Source: Aquatica leii (Eukaryota > Arthropoda > Insecta > Coleoptera > Lampyridae). Taken from it: DNA of 64,000 bases. Location of the stretch: assembly GCA_035610365.1 (NCBI GenBank), contig CM069435.1:2196001-2260000 (forward strand). The letters are read 5' to 3'. Numbering within the stretch: position 1 is the first letter of the stretch; each line of letters opens with the position of its first letter. The notes under the pieces are model-generated. The model worked only from the letters and a program-made list of their open reading frames with translations, was not told the DNA's origin and did not search any database. The position numbers and the translations under genes were made by a program. This document shows, in pieces, positions 34,120 through 45,740 of this stretch.

Positions 34120-36220
34120 TTAAAAACCAATAGCGGCGTGCAATCCAATGCAATCGTGAATTTTAATTTAAAATAATATTTTTGACAAATACAAAATAAC
34201 TAATTTGAAGAAAGCTTTCCACGGAAAATTTAAAAATTGATCGAAAAAGTAGAATTTGTTAGTCATCTTTAAGAAATAAATTATTACATATTCTATGTGC
34301 TCTTAATGTATAAATCAAAGATCACCATCAAAGCAAATCGCAGAGGAAAGCTGTCACGAGAAATAAAGTTGTTTCTTAACAATGCAGCAGTGCATACTTG
34401 CTATGAACTAAATCAACTATTTTGAAGAACGCGATTTTAAACGCGTTTTCATTTGTAGTTTGGTTTTAAATTAAAATAAAACGTGAAAAATTGAAAGTGG
34501 CTGTTGAATTTGTCACGTAAGGAAGAATTATGAGTTTTTAAAACATGTTAAAAAAAATCTTAGATTGTTTAACAAAGGTGTGCTTTATTATTTTTTTAAT
34601 TTATTTTTGCGTATACCAGTTGTTTTCAAAAAATAAACGCAGTTTACAATTAAGTACGTTATCAATTATACAAAATTTTAAAATAAAACTAAATGTTTAA
34701 AAAGATTCCACAAGCAGAGTGTGAATTAACAAAGTCAATTAAAATTTGGTACGGTGTAATAAATGATATTAAAATATAAAACCATACAAATGTGTTTATT
34801 TTAGCAAACTGCTTTTAATTAGAATTTAAAATTAAACTAGAGTGTGCACAGTGAAAAATTATTTTAAGTTGCGAAACAAAATAAATCGATTTGGAAAAAG
34901 TTTAATTTACGCACGTTTAAATAGCGTTAAAATAAAATTTAATTACATCTTTGATAATAATGTAATTTGTAATGTAGTACATATTACTTTAAATTAAAGA
35001 TTTAGAAATAGCCATTTATTTTGATATAACGTTTATTTGTTAGCATATTTCATTACAAAATGAAAATTAGCGGCAGCTGCTTAAACTTTTTTACATGATG
35101 TAGTACAATAAATTATACACTACACTTCATAATGCCATAACAAGGTATTTAAATAGTTGCATACTAGAAATATTCTGATAGTTTTTTGTTTGTTTTTTTT
35201 TTTTGTATTTACAGACAAAAGTTAAATATTACAAGAACGGTTATTTATCGCATTATAGTGAAGCAGTATATGGGTGACAGGGGAAATGCGAATTTTTTGT
35301 TTGTCATACTAGTGATCGTGTTTTCCACGCCCCTAAAGAAACAACGTGAAAATACTATGACACATTAGGTTTGATTTATTTATTCTTAGGAAGATTACAC
35401 GCGTTTCAATCTATACGTATTAATAACATTCAAATAAATGTCTTGTTTTTCTACTAGTGTCGCAAAAAGAAAATTGATTTTATTAACGTTGGCTAAAAAG
35501 ATTGTTAAACGAAGAGGAATAAATAGTTCAGCGTTGCAATCAATTTTATTCATATACAAAAATATTTTGTATAAAAATAGAATGCAGCAAATACTTTTTT
35601 TGATATAAAATCATTCTACTGTTAATAAGTCTTTATAAGTTGCGGATAACCGATTTGACCTTCTAGTATTATTACCGTTTATTATTTATTTAATTTAAAT
35701 TTTTCTCGAGCGGCTACGAATGATTGCCAAACGCATTCGCTAACAAACCTTGTTTACACCGCTAACTATCTTATATGAATTAACCAAGGTTTCCCGTTTT
35801 TGTTAGTTGAGTGCATATATTTTATCACTACATATATGTCTAAAAAATAAATATATTAGTGACACTGTTATATGATGGTTTAAACCACAGTCGTATCTTC
35901 CATTCTGATTTCATAGTTGTTGTTTGCATTGTATGTAGTCAATTATTGACTTTAGATGTTTTTTTACCTATATTTTTATGTTGAAAGTGTTTGATATTTT
36001 TATTTCATATTGTTTGCATAGACTTATAAGTTCTACATTTTTGTTTTGTAACTTTTTCATATTGGTCAACTGCTACTATAGCGATAAATTTCTTTCTTAC
36101 TCTAGCATTTAATTCTCCTGTTAATATTATTTTGATAATAATCGGATAAAAGCAAGCGTTTAAAATTGATTCATTTATTTTAAACGGTTTCGCTAAAGTA
36201 CTAAGTAATGCAACAACGGC
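34120..36220. other. intergenic, AT-rich
   Basis: No coding region, repeat pair or RNA gene recognised in this 2.1-kb stretch. Confidence 0.4.
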
Positions 36221-36224
36221 ATGA

Positions 36225-37905
36225 TGAAGATTTTGCTTTTTGCTTCAAACTGAAATATGTGAAGATGATACTGAGAATAATTATGTAATAGAATCATTAA
36301 TTGTTCAAAATATTATTGCAAAAATATTTAAAAAAATTTAAATAAAAATGTCAGTTTAAGAACCGTTTGATTAGAAAATTTTAGAATACTCAAAAATATT
36401 AAAAATAACATAGAACCAAACGAAGAGACACAAAAAAACGACAGATAATCAAGAAAAAACCAGAAAAAGTTGTGGTACAAGAAACAAAAAATATGAAGAT
36501 TTAGAAGAAGAGAAAGAACCTACAGGAGAAAAAATGACAAAAAATACGGTAGAAAAGACAGAAGTAGATAAAGCAAGAGAATTAAAAGATGGCTTTTACG
36601 TTGGTAATACACAAAAGAGAGAAAAGAGAATGAATGTAGACAGATTACAATGGAAACGTAATTATAAGAAATACAAACGTATGAAAGGACAGGTTTGGGT
36701 TTTACAAAAACAGGGAATGTTTGGAAAAACAAAACATTTCAAACAGCAATAACTATGAGTGCAAGATGTTTAGGTAAGCTCTCTCAAATTTATGAGTGCA
36801 GTAAAGTTACCGAATAATGTATAAATTGATTATTTTCGAAATTTTGATGACATAGGAACAAAAAAAATTATACGTTGTCAATCATGTGGAAAAATCAAAA
36901 CGTCAATGAAATGCTACTTAAAAACGAAGAACAATGTAAGGGTGTCTATGTTTCTTTATACGGTTTGTTTGAAAGAATAGTCAGTTCGATTTTGGTGTTA
37001 TTACCATCTGAAGAAGGTGAAACAAAGATTTGCTAGTTGTATTGCTAGAGATTGTATACTAAAAAAACTTGTAAAAAACGATAATTTTTAGAATCTGGGT
37101 TGGATAGCATACCGAATTGCCATCATATTATGTGAGACAGGATACAATAAAACCATAAATGAAGACAATTTTATTAAGAGTAAGGTTTAGCTTTATAAAT
37201 TGTATAAACTAGCCTGCAAAGAAACTAAACCTTTGAGTTCTTTTATTTTCGATGAAAAAAAGATTTAGCCAAAGAATGCGATCTCTCTTGCTCTTACAAA
37301 AAAGTAAATTTTAGCACTATTACTGAAGAAGAATACCAACTGTAAACTGTATTTTAAAATGAAACTGAAAGTACATAATTTTACAGTTTATAACGTTGCC
37401 AATTACCAACGTACAAATTATTGATGGCATGGAGGAGAAAACGAAGTGACCTCTCTAAACTTTGCAAGTTGTGTAATTGATTACTTAGCCACACATGTTA
37501 AGGATGATGATAAGCTTATCATATTATACTTCGACGGCTGTGGATATCAGAATAGGTGCTCAGTTCTTTTAAATGCGTTATTGATTTTTGCCGTCAAAGA
37601 AAAAAAATAATTGAACAAAAGTATCTATGTAAAGGTCACACACAAATGAAGTGCGACACATTTCATAGTCTCATAGAACAACGGTTAAACAGCGAATACG
37701 TATCCGTCATAAAACGAGTGAAAGAAGTCCGCTATTTGCTAGATATCTTACGTATGATTTTTTAAAACTATGATCGTCCAAAATATCAGTGGTATAAGTC
37801 AATAAGACTCGGAACTCACCTGATTAATGATGTTAAGTGCCTCAAATATACTCCCAAAAAAGAAATTTTTTACAAAATTGACTTTGACAGAATGTAAACC
37901 ATTAC
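36225..37905 (+). pseudogene. Unnamed DDE-like transposase family relic
   Basis: A decayed plus-strand gene. A lysine-rich segment (36534-36752) is followed by a stretch readable as CLGKLSQIYECSKVTE (about 36765) and, near 36960, LYGLFERIVSSILV. Further on, HNFTVYNVANYQRTNY (about 37375) precedes WHGGENEVTSLNFASCVIDY, then KLIILYFDGCGYQNRCS (about 37515-37560), with a D-x-C-G-x-Q-N block, and LCKGHTQMKCDTFHSLIEQR (about 37630-37685). This order matches a large arthropod family of transposase-like proteins with motifs 'S/T-D-N-C-x-G-Q-N' and 'G-H-T-x-x-x-x-D-x-x-H-x-x-I-E'. I cannot name the superfamily. Several stops and frameshifts are present and no terminal repeats were found. Its 3' end adjoins A2. 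Confidence 0.55.
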
Positions 37906-37938
37906 GAAGAAATAAGATAATATCCAACACACCTATAA

Positions 37939-39186
37939 CACTGGTCTGCAAAAAAATATTTTTTATCGAGCCCTGACACTATTCCGGGTGATTCTTATGT
38001 AGAATGACGTCCTGAATCCAAATATGTCTTCCGTTTTCTTCCATCACCCACCATTTTCGAGGGAGCCCCAAATCTCTAATTTTACCACTTTTCGATAAAT
38101 TAAATATAATTTATTTATCGAACGATAATAATAATTATAATAATAAATATATGGACATGAATTTAATTTAAATGGGAAAAAGAACTATTTTAGCTATAAC
38201 AGTAATAAATAAAAAGATATTCATCGTTACTTGGTGCTTGCTTTCCTTTTATACCCTGAGGTACAGCTCTCTCGTTTCAAAAACCAGCAGTACTCCGCCA
38301 ACATGCTTGCATTCCACTTTCCTGAAAAACTTTTCTCCAGCTTAGCGATGTCTTGATGGAACCGTTCCCCGTGTTCATCCGAGACTGCTCCCAAATTTTC
38401 AGGGAAAAAGTCCAGATACGAGTGAAAAAAGTGAACTTTAAGAGACATGTTACATCCTATGTGCTTGTACGCTAAAAGCAGTTCCTTGACGTGAGCGACA
38501 TAATCTTCACTTTTGTGGTTACCCAGGAAGTTTTTACAAACGTTTTGAAATGCAAGCCAAGCTCGTTTTTCTTTTCGATTTAGGTGTTCAATAAACGTCG
38601 AATCTTGGAAGAGTTGTCTAATCTGGGGACCAACAAAAACGCCTTTTTTGATTTTAGCTTCGCTAAGACGAAGAAATTTAGTTTTCAAAAATTGAAATGC
38701 GCCAGCGGTCTTGTCCACTGCTTTCACAAACTGCTTGATCAATCCAAGTTTGATGTGTAAAGGTGGTAAGTAAATATTTTCCTTCGGAACCAAAGGATTG
38801 TGGGCGACATTTTTCTGACCAGGAATAAGATTTTCTCGCAGAGGCCAGTCCCGTACGATGTAATGTTTATCTCGGGCTCGGCTATCCCATTCACAAAGGA
38901 AGCAGCAATATTTTGTGAATCCTGATTGCAGGCCCGTGAGTAGACCAACAACTTTTAAGTCAGCGCAAAGTTTCCACTTATAATCATGATAACTAATTAT
39001 CAAGGATTCTGAAGATGTTTTCGGACGTTTCCTTCATATCAACAAAGTATGCAACTGGAACTGATAGGAAGTCATTCCCATTTACCAACAGAACAACTTT
39101 TAAGCTTGTTTTTGATGAGTCATGAGGTCATTTTCCATAAGAATCGTTAAGAATGGTATCAGGGCCGATTTTCATGCAGACCAGTG
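37939..39186 (-). mobile_element. Element A2: internally deleted copy of family A, 1,248 bp
   Basis: The left end, CACTGGTCTGCA at 37939, is nearly identical to A1 8657 onwards. The right end, whose complement is CACTGGTCTGCA, finishes at 39186. The flanks are TAA (37936-37938) and TTA (39187-39189), a one-mismatch 3-bp duplication. At 39121/39122 the sequence jumps from the position equivalent to A1 9828 straight to the position equivalent to A1 11150, so the N-terminal half of the gene and most of the right terminal region are gone. It looks like a classic non-autonomous deletion derivative that kept both ends. Confidence 0.85.
38227..39121 (-). pseudogene. Element A transposase-like gene, C-terminal half
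   Basis: A single 258-codon frame (39003-38227) preserves the C-terminal half better than A1: WKLCADLKVVGLL, CCFLCEWDSRARDKHY, LPPLHIKLGLIKQF, QIRQLFQDSTF (deleted in A1), SDEHGERFHQDI and a basic tail ending SGYKRKASTK. Upstream, to the deletion junction, DSSKTSLKVVLLVNGND is present in another frame, separated by a one-base loss near 39000. No N-terminal cysteine domain remains. Confidence 0.8.
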
Positions 39187-39189
39187 TTA

Positions 39190-41065
39190 TTTATCCAAAA
39201 TTATATTCAACCAAACCTAAAATATCTTTAGAGAAATACAGTTAACTAACAGTAAGTAAAGTATTTATAAATAATATTAAAAGAACAGTTTCAAAAGTTC
39301 GATTTGTTTAACTTCAAAGCTCTAACGCATTATCAATGCAGAAGAAACGTAAAAAACAAGAAAACACAGCAAAATGCACTAAATCTCTAATGTAAATAAT
39401 TGAATTATGCAAATGTAAGACTCTCTTGGCGATAAGAGTATTACACGTCTAATCAGAAGTCCGATCTCAACACGAGTTTGAACTCCCTCGATGACATCCT
39501 CGGGTATAAATAAAGGGTAGACATAATTCGATCGATTTATACGAAATGTATTCGTTACGGATTTCATTTAGGTAAACCGTAACGTATCGGATATATATTC
39601 CTAATTATCTTATCGCGTTTGCACTTCTCTCTTCTCCCTTAATTTTCATTCCTAAAAATTCAATTTAGAGAAATAACATGTTTTGTCTTTGTGTTTTCTT
39701 AGTAAATTTTCTTTTTTGCTACGAATTTAATTACGTGCTTATTAATGCGTTCTTGTTTTATATTTAATTACGTTGGCGTAATAAAAATCACATTCAAAAG
39801 GGGAACATCAAGAGAGAAAGGTGTTAAGTGTTGAAGTTGTTTCGTTCTAAGAAAGTTTGAGGAGCTTTCGTCTATATAAATATATTCAACGGTGCGAAAA
39901 AGGAAGTTGTTATTAAGAAATGATTGCTGAAGGGTTTAATGAAATTTTCTAGTAGTAATAATAATACAAACCTTTGGTCGTAAGTAAGAAAGATTGCTTT
40001 GTAGAAAGCGTAATAATTACTTTTTGAAGTTGTTCAAATGTGTTTAAACAACTGTTAAAACTTTGCTGAATTTTGTGTTTTTTATTAATATTTAATCTAT
40101 TTTTTATGTTTAAATTTAATAAAACAAAATTACTTTTTTTTAATTTTATAGTTTTGTTAGTAATTTGTTTTATTACAAATTTTGAGCTTTATTGATATTT
40201 GAATTATTGGTATCAACTTTTAGCACACGAATATAAGTGCGCTTTAGTTTTTATTCATAAATCGTTAAATAAAATATTGCTTGTAACAATTTTGTAATTA
40301 AATATTTTGTTCAAAAGTAAATTTATTTGTAGTTTATAACAATAATAACAAAGGAAGTGTGTTGTGGGTATTACAATGTTTATCTTGAAGTGTTAATAAT
40401 TAATACTGAAAGAGATTCAACTTTCCTTTTGGCTTCTCTTGATCACCAAATTCAACCGCACTAAACTTTTTTATTCAGGCCACATAAAAAATGAAGTTTA
40501 TTTTAACTTACCAACAACAAAAAAAAATAAAGTTCTTTACTGTTTAATTTACTTGATCTAAAAAAATTAATGAATGTGTTGCAGTTTAGAGACAAACATT
40601 TTAATACTTTTTCTGCTTATTGTTTGAATAAATAAATTTAAAAAATACGATTTTACCAATTTAATATAAAAACAATTAATTAGTTATCTTAAAATTCATT
40701 TTTTTTTAGCTTTTAAAGTTTGATATTGCTTTTTTTTGTATTTAAGTTGCAAAATTCTCTATAATATTTTTTTTAAAATATAGTTGAAAAACATTTGAAT
40801 ACTAATTTGTATTAGAAAAAATCTAATGTTCCTTAAAAAATGCGATAAATGAATTTGTACATAGTATTTTTTTGGTTACTTACTAATGTCAACAATGACA
40901 ATTTTACAATTTATGAACGGAATTTTAAAAAAAATCATACTACAAGTAAACAGAGTTATTATCACACCTTTATTTTTTGTATTGCTTAGTATTTTTGTTT
41001 ACATCCATTAAAGCTCTCAACATATTCTTCTGCTATATTTAAAAAAGTCTATCTATCATGCTTCA
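39190..41065. other. intergenic, no gene seen
   Basis: AT-rich sequence. A TATAAATA motif at 39505-39512 lies in a more complex patch (39440-39600), but no transcript or reading frame can be tied to it. Confidence 0.35.
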
Positions 41066-41428
41066 TACGAGTGGTGATGTCTGTTTTTGCATTAATTTTT
41101 CAGTACTCGCGCCATGTCTTACAAACCCAACGTTTTACTCTTTCAGTTCCATTTTGTAACGCAGTTACAGTAAAGGCTGCTGCATCGTATAACTTCCTAT
41201 TCTTAGGCATACTTTTACACCATCAAGCGACGAATGGATTACGCTTCGGATTTTTAACAAAACTTGAGAAAAAGTCTGGTATACTCGGCGGTGGTAACGC
41301 TAGTGTTGTTAATTGTTTGTTTTGGGCTACGAGTACAAGAGAATATCCAATAATTTTTAGACGTTTAGTGATAAACACTGTAAATAATAATTTAGATGGA
41401 TTTTAAAAGAGAGTAACGTTTACTTCAA

Positions 41429-42182
41429 ATGCTTGAAAAAGTAGATGTAGATGCAGAAGAACATGTCGATGATGAATATCACTAAGAAGACGATGTCACC
41501 GATGAACGGATTGAAAACACCAATATAGAACAATTGAATGATGATAACGGTGAAAATCAAACGTCGACTAGACAACCTCAAGTGCCCTTTTTTATCGGCA
41601 AAGATGGAAAAATGGTGTGGAACACTACGATCTAACATTATTATTTACCTTCTTGGTGTTAGACCTCAAAGGAAAAATGCAAACAGTCCAGTGGAATATT
41701 GGAGTTTATTTTTTTCTGCTAAAGTTTTAGAATGCATTGAAAATACTAACAAGATGATTAATTTAGTATCCGAAAGATTCTCAAAAGTCAGGGATGTAAA
41801 ATCCACTAATCTCGTTAAAATAAAAGCTTTCTTGGGTTTGTTATATTTGGATAGCGGTTTACGGAGTAATTGTGTCAACGTTGGGGAACTATGGGACAAG
41901 AAAGGTGTCGGCGTTAAAAGATTTTGGCTGACTATATTCAAAGAGCAATTTTTGTTTTTGCTGCGATACTTGCGTTTTGAAAAGAAAGATACGAAAGAAG
42001 AGCAAAAAGAGGTAGACAAATTGGTGCTTATACAAGGCAGTTTTTCACAAAAAAAATTTATCTGGCATAAAGTTCTATATTTCGTGGCAGAACAAAAACT
42101 CAAACTATTCCTTATTGATTTAATAAGGTTACAGTGTTATTTCCCTTTTATTAATATTTTTATTTTAAGAAGAAATACGTAG
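41429..42182 (+). pseudogene. piggyBac transposase N-terminal fragment
   Basis: Begins with ATG 41429 and an acidic tail (MLEKVDVDAEEHVDDEYH, stop, EDDVTDERIENTN), then FFIGKDGKMVWN. A frameshift near 41636 moves to GVRPQRKNANSPVEYWSLFF, TNKMINL, KIKAFLGLLYLDSGL, GELWDKKGVGVKRFWLTIF and FLLRYLRFEKKDTKEE. This is the N-terminal helical half of a PGBD4-like protein. Homology stops near 42060, before any catalytic Asp, so the catalytic core and the cysteine domain are lost. Confidence 0.75.
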
Positions 42183-42339
42183 TGTGATTACTGTGCCCCT
42201 TAGGGCACGTTGGACATAACGTTATAGGGTTCAACGGACATATTAGTTTATGTAATACAAACAAACAAATTAATAATTTATTATAAATTAACTCAAAATA
42301 CAAAAACTAACATAAAATTAAATTAATATAGCCAGTAGA

Positions 42340-42480
42340 TTACCCTATTGAATAATCCTGAAGATTAGTATTAAAACTGTAAAGATTATTTGTTCTAGCT
42401 GTACCACCAGCGTTGTCTGCCAAAGGAAAGTGAAGTACAATATTGTCAATATCTACTGGAGTTACGTCTTTATTGATAAG
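42340..42480 (-). pseudogene. Unidentified C-terminal coding fragment
   Basis: The minus strand reads FLINKDVTPVDIDNIVLHFP, continues ADNAGGTARTNNLYSF and ends NLQDYSIG, then TAA at 42340. Upstream a TGA closes the frame near 42495. The composition looks like real protein rather than chance, but I do not recognise the family. It lies 160 bp beyond the piggyBac fragment and on the opposite strand. Confidence 0.3.
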
Positions 42481-42689
42481 AAACTTTTCTCACTCACTCA
42501 CTTGCTATGTTTTGGTTTATTTTTTATAGTTGTTCTAAAAATATTGTTTATTGTTCTCAACTGTCATAAATTTAAATTTTTCGCTATTGTAAATCGTCTT
42601 TGACAGTTTTGGCACACTTGTCAACATAAACGTCAAATTATTTTTGAAAGATTTTGAGACTTTGTGGGCCTCCTAGTCTCTGTTCGAGC

Positions 42690-42850
42690 AATAAAATGTT
42701 GTATTCAACTCGTTCTTGTCTAAATTGGATGCTTTTTTTCCCTCGAGGACTTTTTAAACCCTCGTTTCACTCGGGTTTAAAAATGCCCTCTTGGGAAAAA
42801 AAGCGTCCAATGTACACAAGGACTCGTTAAATAAACTACTATTTTAACGT
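42690..42850. repeat. Foldback (MITE-like) hairpin
   Basis: A near-perfect hairpin of about 75 bp per arm. The left arm contains TTGGATGCTTTTTTTCCCTC and TTTTTAAACCC; the right arm contains GGGTTTAAAAATGCCCTC and GGGAAAAAAAGCGTCCAA. The apex is CTCGTTTCACTCGGG near 42762-42775. Outer parts (ATAAAATGTTG / CTACTATTTTA) also pair with mismatches. No coding capacity. Confidence 0.75.
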
Positions 42851-42985
42851 TGTTTATTTTATTACCAGAAAAATTTGTTTGGTTTCATTATTTTTTCTTT
42901 CTTTTCCTCTAACTTCTTGAGAACTGGTGTGTCTGTTAACATTTGGGTAGTCTTCTTTTTTTTTTGCTTGCGTATTTTACCATCA

Positions 42986-43560
42986 TTAATTTCCATTTTT
43001 GCTTTTGGATGTGGGAAGAGGCGTAATATCATTGCTTTTTGTAGGAGTAGTGAGCCCAGTTATTTGTAGCAGTGTTTCGAGACAATGAACACTTGCACTA
43101 AATTCTCGATACATTTCGGTATTACTATTTGATGGTATAGCTTCATTTGATGTAGATGTTGCCACATCGGTTACTTCTACTGCTAGAAATATGTTTCTCA
43201 AAATTGTATGTGTTGAAAGGAAATATTCCTGTGGAACACAATTTTGATATATTTGCCTACATCATACGGAGAGATTCTTTTCCCTGGATGTTTGAAAAAC
43301 CAGCTCCTACAAAATTGTAATTTCAAGATATTTTGATTTGGCTTAGTAGTGAGACTTACTTGGATGCATTATTACAATAATGCTTTAAAGGGCCAAATAC
43401 TATCCTGTCTAAAAGCTGAAGACGATGGCTGGTATGGGGAGGCAGAGTTAATAGTAAGACCCCATTTTCTTTAGCTGGTTTTATTAGCTGAATACTAACA
43501 TAGGGTTCGTGGTTGCCCAATGAACTTTTGTATCCTCTGTACGATATTGTGGTGAAAAAT
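42986..43560 (-). pseudogene. pogo/Tigger-like DDE transposase C-terminal fragment
   Basis: Reading the minus strand from 43555: SSLGNHEPYVSIQLIKPA (where the family has the D-x-x-x-S-H block), KENGVLLLTLPPHTSHRLQ, LLDRIVFGPLKHYCN (43480-43370), then, through stops, GKESLRM and STGIFPFNTYNFEKHI (about 43215). The last section (43201-42986) is Ser/Thr/Pro-rich, as the C-terminus of pogo-like proteins often is. The 'L-P-P-H-T-S-H-x-L-Q-P-L-D' block is diagnostic; here Pro of QPLD is Leu. The helix-turn-helix half and first catalytic Asp are missing. Confidence 0.7.
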
Positions 43561-43654
43561 TGTAAAAGAAACTACACAGCGAGTACACAACAATTGATGA
43601 AAAGTTAAAAACATAAACTAGATGGGTCACATTGTAGTAGTAGTAATTAATTAT

Positions 43655-45660
43655 CACAGCCTAACACACATTTTGGTGCCAGGGTTTTTGTAACTGTTTT
43701 TAAGTAAGTTTTGGGTGCAGAATCCAAAACTGTCTTCAGATTTGGTCTATCAGATCTAGTTTTTGAGATATTGTATTTTGATCTTTTTTTTAGAAAGAAA
43801 TAGTCTAGTTTTTTAACTTTTATACTTTTTACGTTATTACTAATACCATCTGCTTCAAGTGCTAGTAAAAAAACACATAAAATCCAAACGAATGTATTTA
43901 TTTCACAAAATAAACAAATAAGTTTATAAATTATATTTACATATCATTTAAAAATGTTCTTTTATACGACTTTCTAGCATGGTAGTTATTAGGACAGTCT
44001 CGCTGAAGGCTCCAGCAGTAGTCGGCCATCATTTGGGTACCCCATCTTCCTTGATATCGATCTTCCATAGTTTTAATGTCCTGATGGAATCTTTCCCCCT
44101 GTTCTTCACTAAAATCACCTAGGTTTTCTGGAAACCGATCTAAGTGGCTGTAGAGGTAGTGAACTTTTATGCTCATGTTGCAGCCAAGTATATTAAAGTT
44201 TGAAAGCATATTTTCCACTAATTCTATATAATTTTTTGCCTTATAATTTTCCAGAAAATTTTGTACAACTTGAACAAATGAACACCAAGCGTTAGATTCA
44301 ATTTCATTCATTGATGCGGTACATTGTGGATCTTTAATAAGCTGCCTTATCTGAAGGCCATCGAATATTCCGGCTTTCAGTTTTTCCGTGCTAATCCGAG
44401 GAAATTTACGAATCAAGTAGCCAAAACAAAGTCCATCGCTATTTAAAACCTTCACAAATTGCTTCATAGGCCCCAACTTGATATGCAAGGGTGGAAATAC
44501 GATTTTGTCTCTCGCAACCAAAGGTTCGTTGATTACATTTTGCTTTCCTTGAGTCATAACATTTCTTAAAGGCCAATTTCTGTTAACCCAGTGCTGATCC
44601 TTAGCTCTGCTGTCCCAAAAACATTAAAAAACAAGGATATTTTGTATATCCACTTTGCTCTCCAAGGAGGAAGTTCGCCATTTTTAGGTCAACACAAATC
44701 ACCCACTAATGTTCTTCATACTTAATTTTTTTCAGGATTAGTGATATTGCCTCGTATTCCTCCTTCATGCTTATAGAATGTCCAATGGGTATTGAGCCAT
44801 ATTTATTACCATTGTGTAAAAGCATACATTTCAAACTTCGTCTGGAACTGTCTATAAAAAGGCGCCATTCGTCTGGTGTGTATTCCGACAAACCCATTTT
44901 TTTTAAGAGTCCTCTTATATCGTTACAGAATACCAGGTTATTTTCTTCAGAATAAAAGGGCAGCAGATCCTTATCTCTTTTACATTAAAATGTAATATTG
45001 GTATCTGGCTGCAGTAGATTCTTCTCAATTAATCTTGAAGCGAATAATTCAGAAGATTCTTTTGAAAGATTCAGGTCTCTAATGAGATCGTTCAGTTCTT
45101 GTTAATTGAAACGTTGCGGACTTGATAAATCTGCTTCAAAATCACTGTCGTTTTCTGATTCCATACACTGAATTTCATCAAACGTGGGTAGTTCTGCATC
45201 ATCTTCCGGGGGCGAAAGCAGACTGCTGATTGATGGAATGGGTATTTCTTCACTATGCAGTACAGGCCTCCTCGCTGAATCTAGATCAGGATATAGCTAT
45301 TTCTGTCTATTGTTCCGATTGATTTCTTTGATATTCACGAGACAAAAATAGCAGTCATCGTGATGGTTTCTTGGTTCTCTCCAAACCATTGGTACTTCAA
45401 ATTTTAGACACTTTCTCTTTCCAACTGTCCACTGACGCAGATGTTCTATACATGTTTTACATACGAAATGTGGAGCCCAAGATTTATCTTGGTCACCCAA
45501 GTGAACGCCAAAATAGGCCAGATAACTTCTTCTCACACAATCAGAAATAGGCTTTCTACTTTCTTTAAAAGTGTACTCGCCACATGCATAGCAAAAAACG
45601 TCTGGATGATTCACACAACTACGTTTGCTTCTGAATGCCATGGTTTTAATTAAATGTATA
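43655..45660 (-). mobile_element. Element B2: truncated copy of family B
   Basis: The left end (the 3' terminus of the element) begins CACAGCCTAACA at 43655 and is nearly identical to the B1 right end and tail. The body is homologous to B1 in reverse orientation up to 45660, just past the start codon. There the homology stops abruptly and an AT-repeat tract and a Penelope-like element follow. The 590-bp leader and 5' terminal repeat found in B1 are absent, so no target duplication can be read. Confidence 0.8.
43937..45641 (-). pseudogene. Element B transposase-like gene, second copy
   Basis: The start ATG at 45641 (MAFRSKRSCVNHPDVFCYAC) gives the fullest N-terminal domain in the window: CVNHPDVFCYACGE, WAPHFVCKTCIEHLRQW, an intact KRKCLKFEVP junction (broken in B1) and MVWREPRNHHDDCYFC. 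A TAG then replaces the Trp codon near 45297. Further blocks match B1: RLFIDSSRRSLK, the shared TAG at 44706-44708, the shared extra base near 44622, FPPLHIKLGPMKQF and SEEQGERFHQDI, ending at 43937. CYAC completes the first zinc-like motif, where B1 has CYVS, and A1 has a stop in place of Tyr (C*VC). Confidence 0.8.
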
Positions 45661-45740
45661 ATAAATAATAATATAATAAAATATATTAAAATAAATAATA
45701 AAATAATTAATAATAAATACAACATTAAACATACAATGGT
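45661..45740. repeat. AT-rich simple tract at the B2/PLE junction
   Basis: Imperfect (ATAATAAAT)n-type sequence exactly where B2 homology ends and the 3' side of the Penelope-like element begins. It may be the simple tail of the retroelement. Confidence 0.5.

Noticed and set aside
39505..39512. TATAAATA in a GC-balanced patch as a core promoter
   Set aside because: No transcript start, reading frame or downstream element can be linked; such words are common in AT-rich DNA.
41080..41200. Minus-strand KLYDAAAFTVTALQNGTERV and KRWVCKTWREYW as a protein fragment
   Set aside because: Looks protein-like but short, interrupted on both sides and matches no family I can name.
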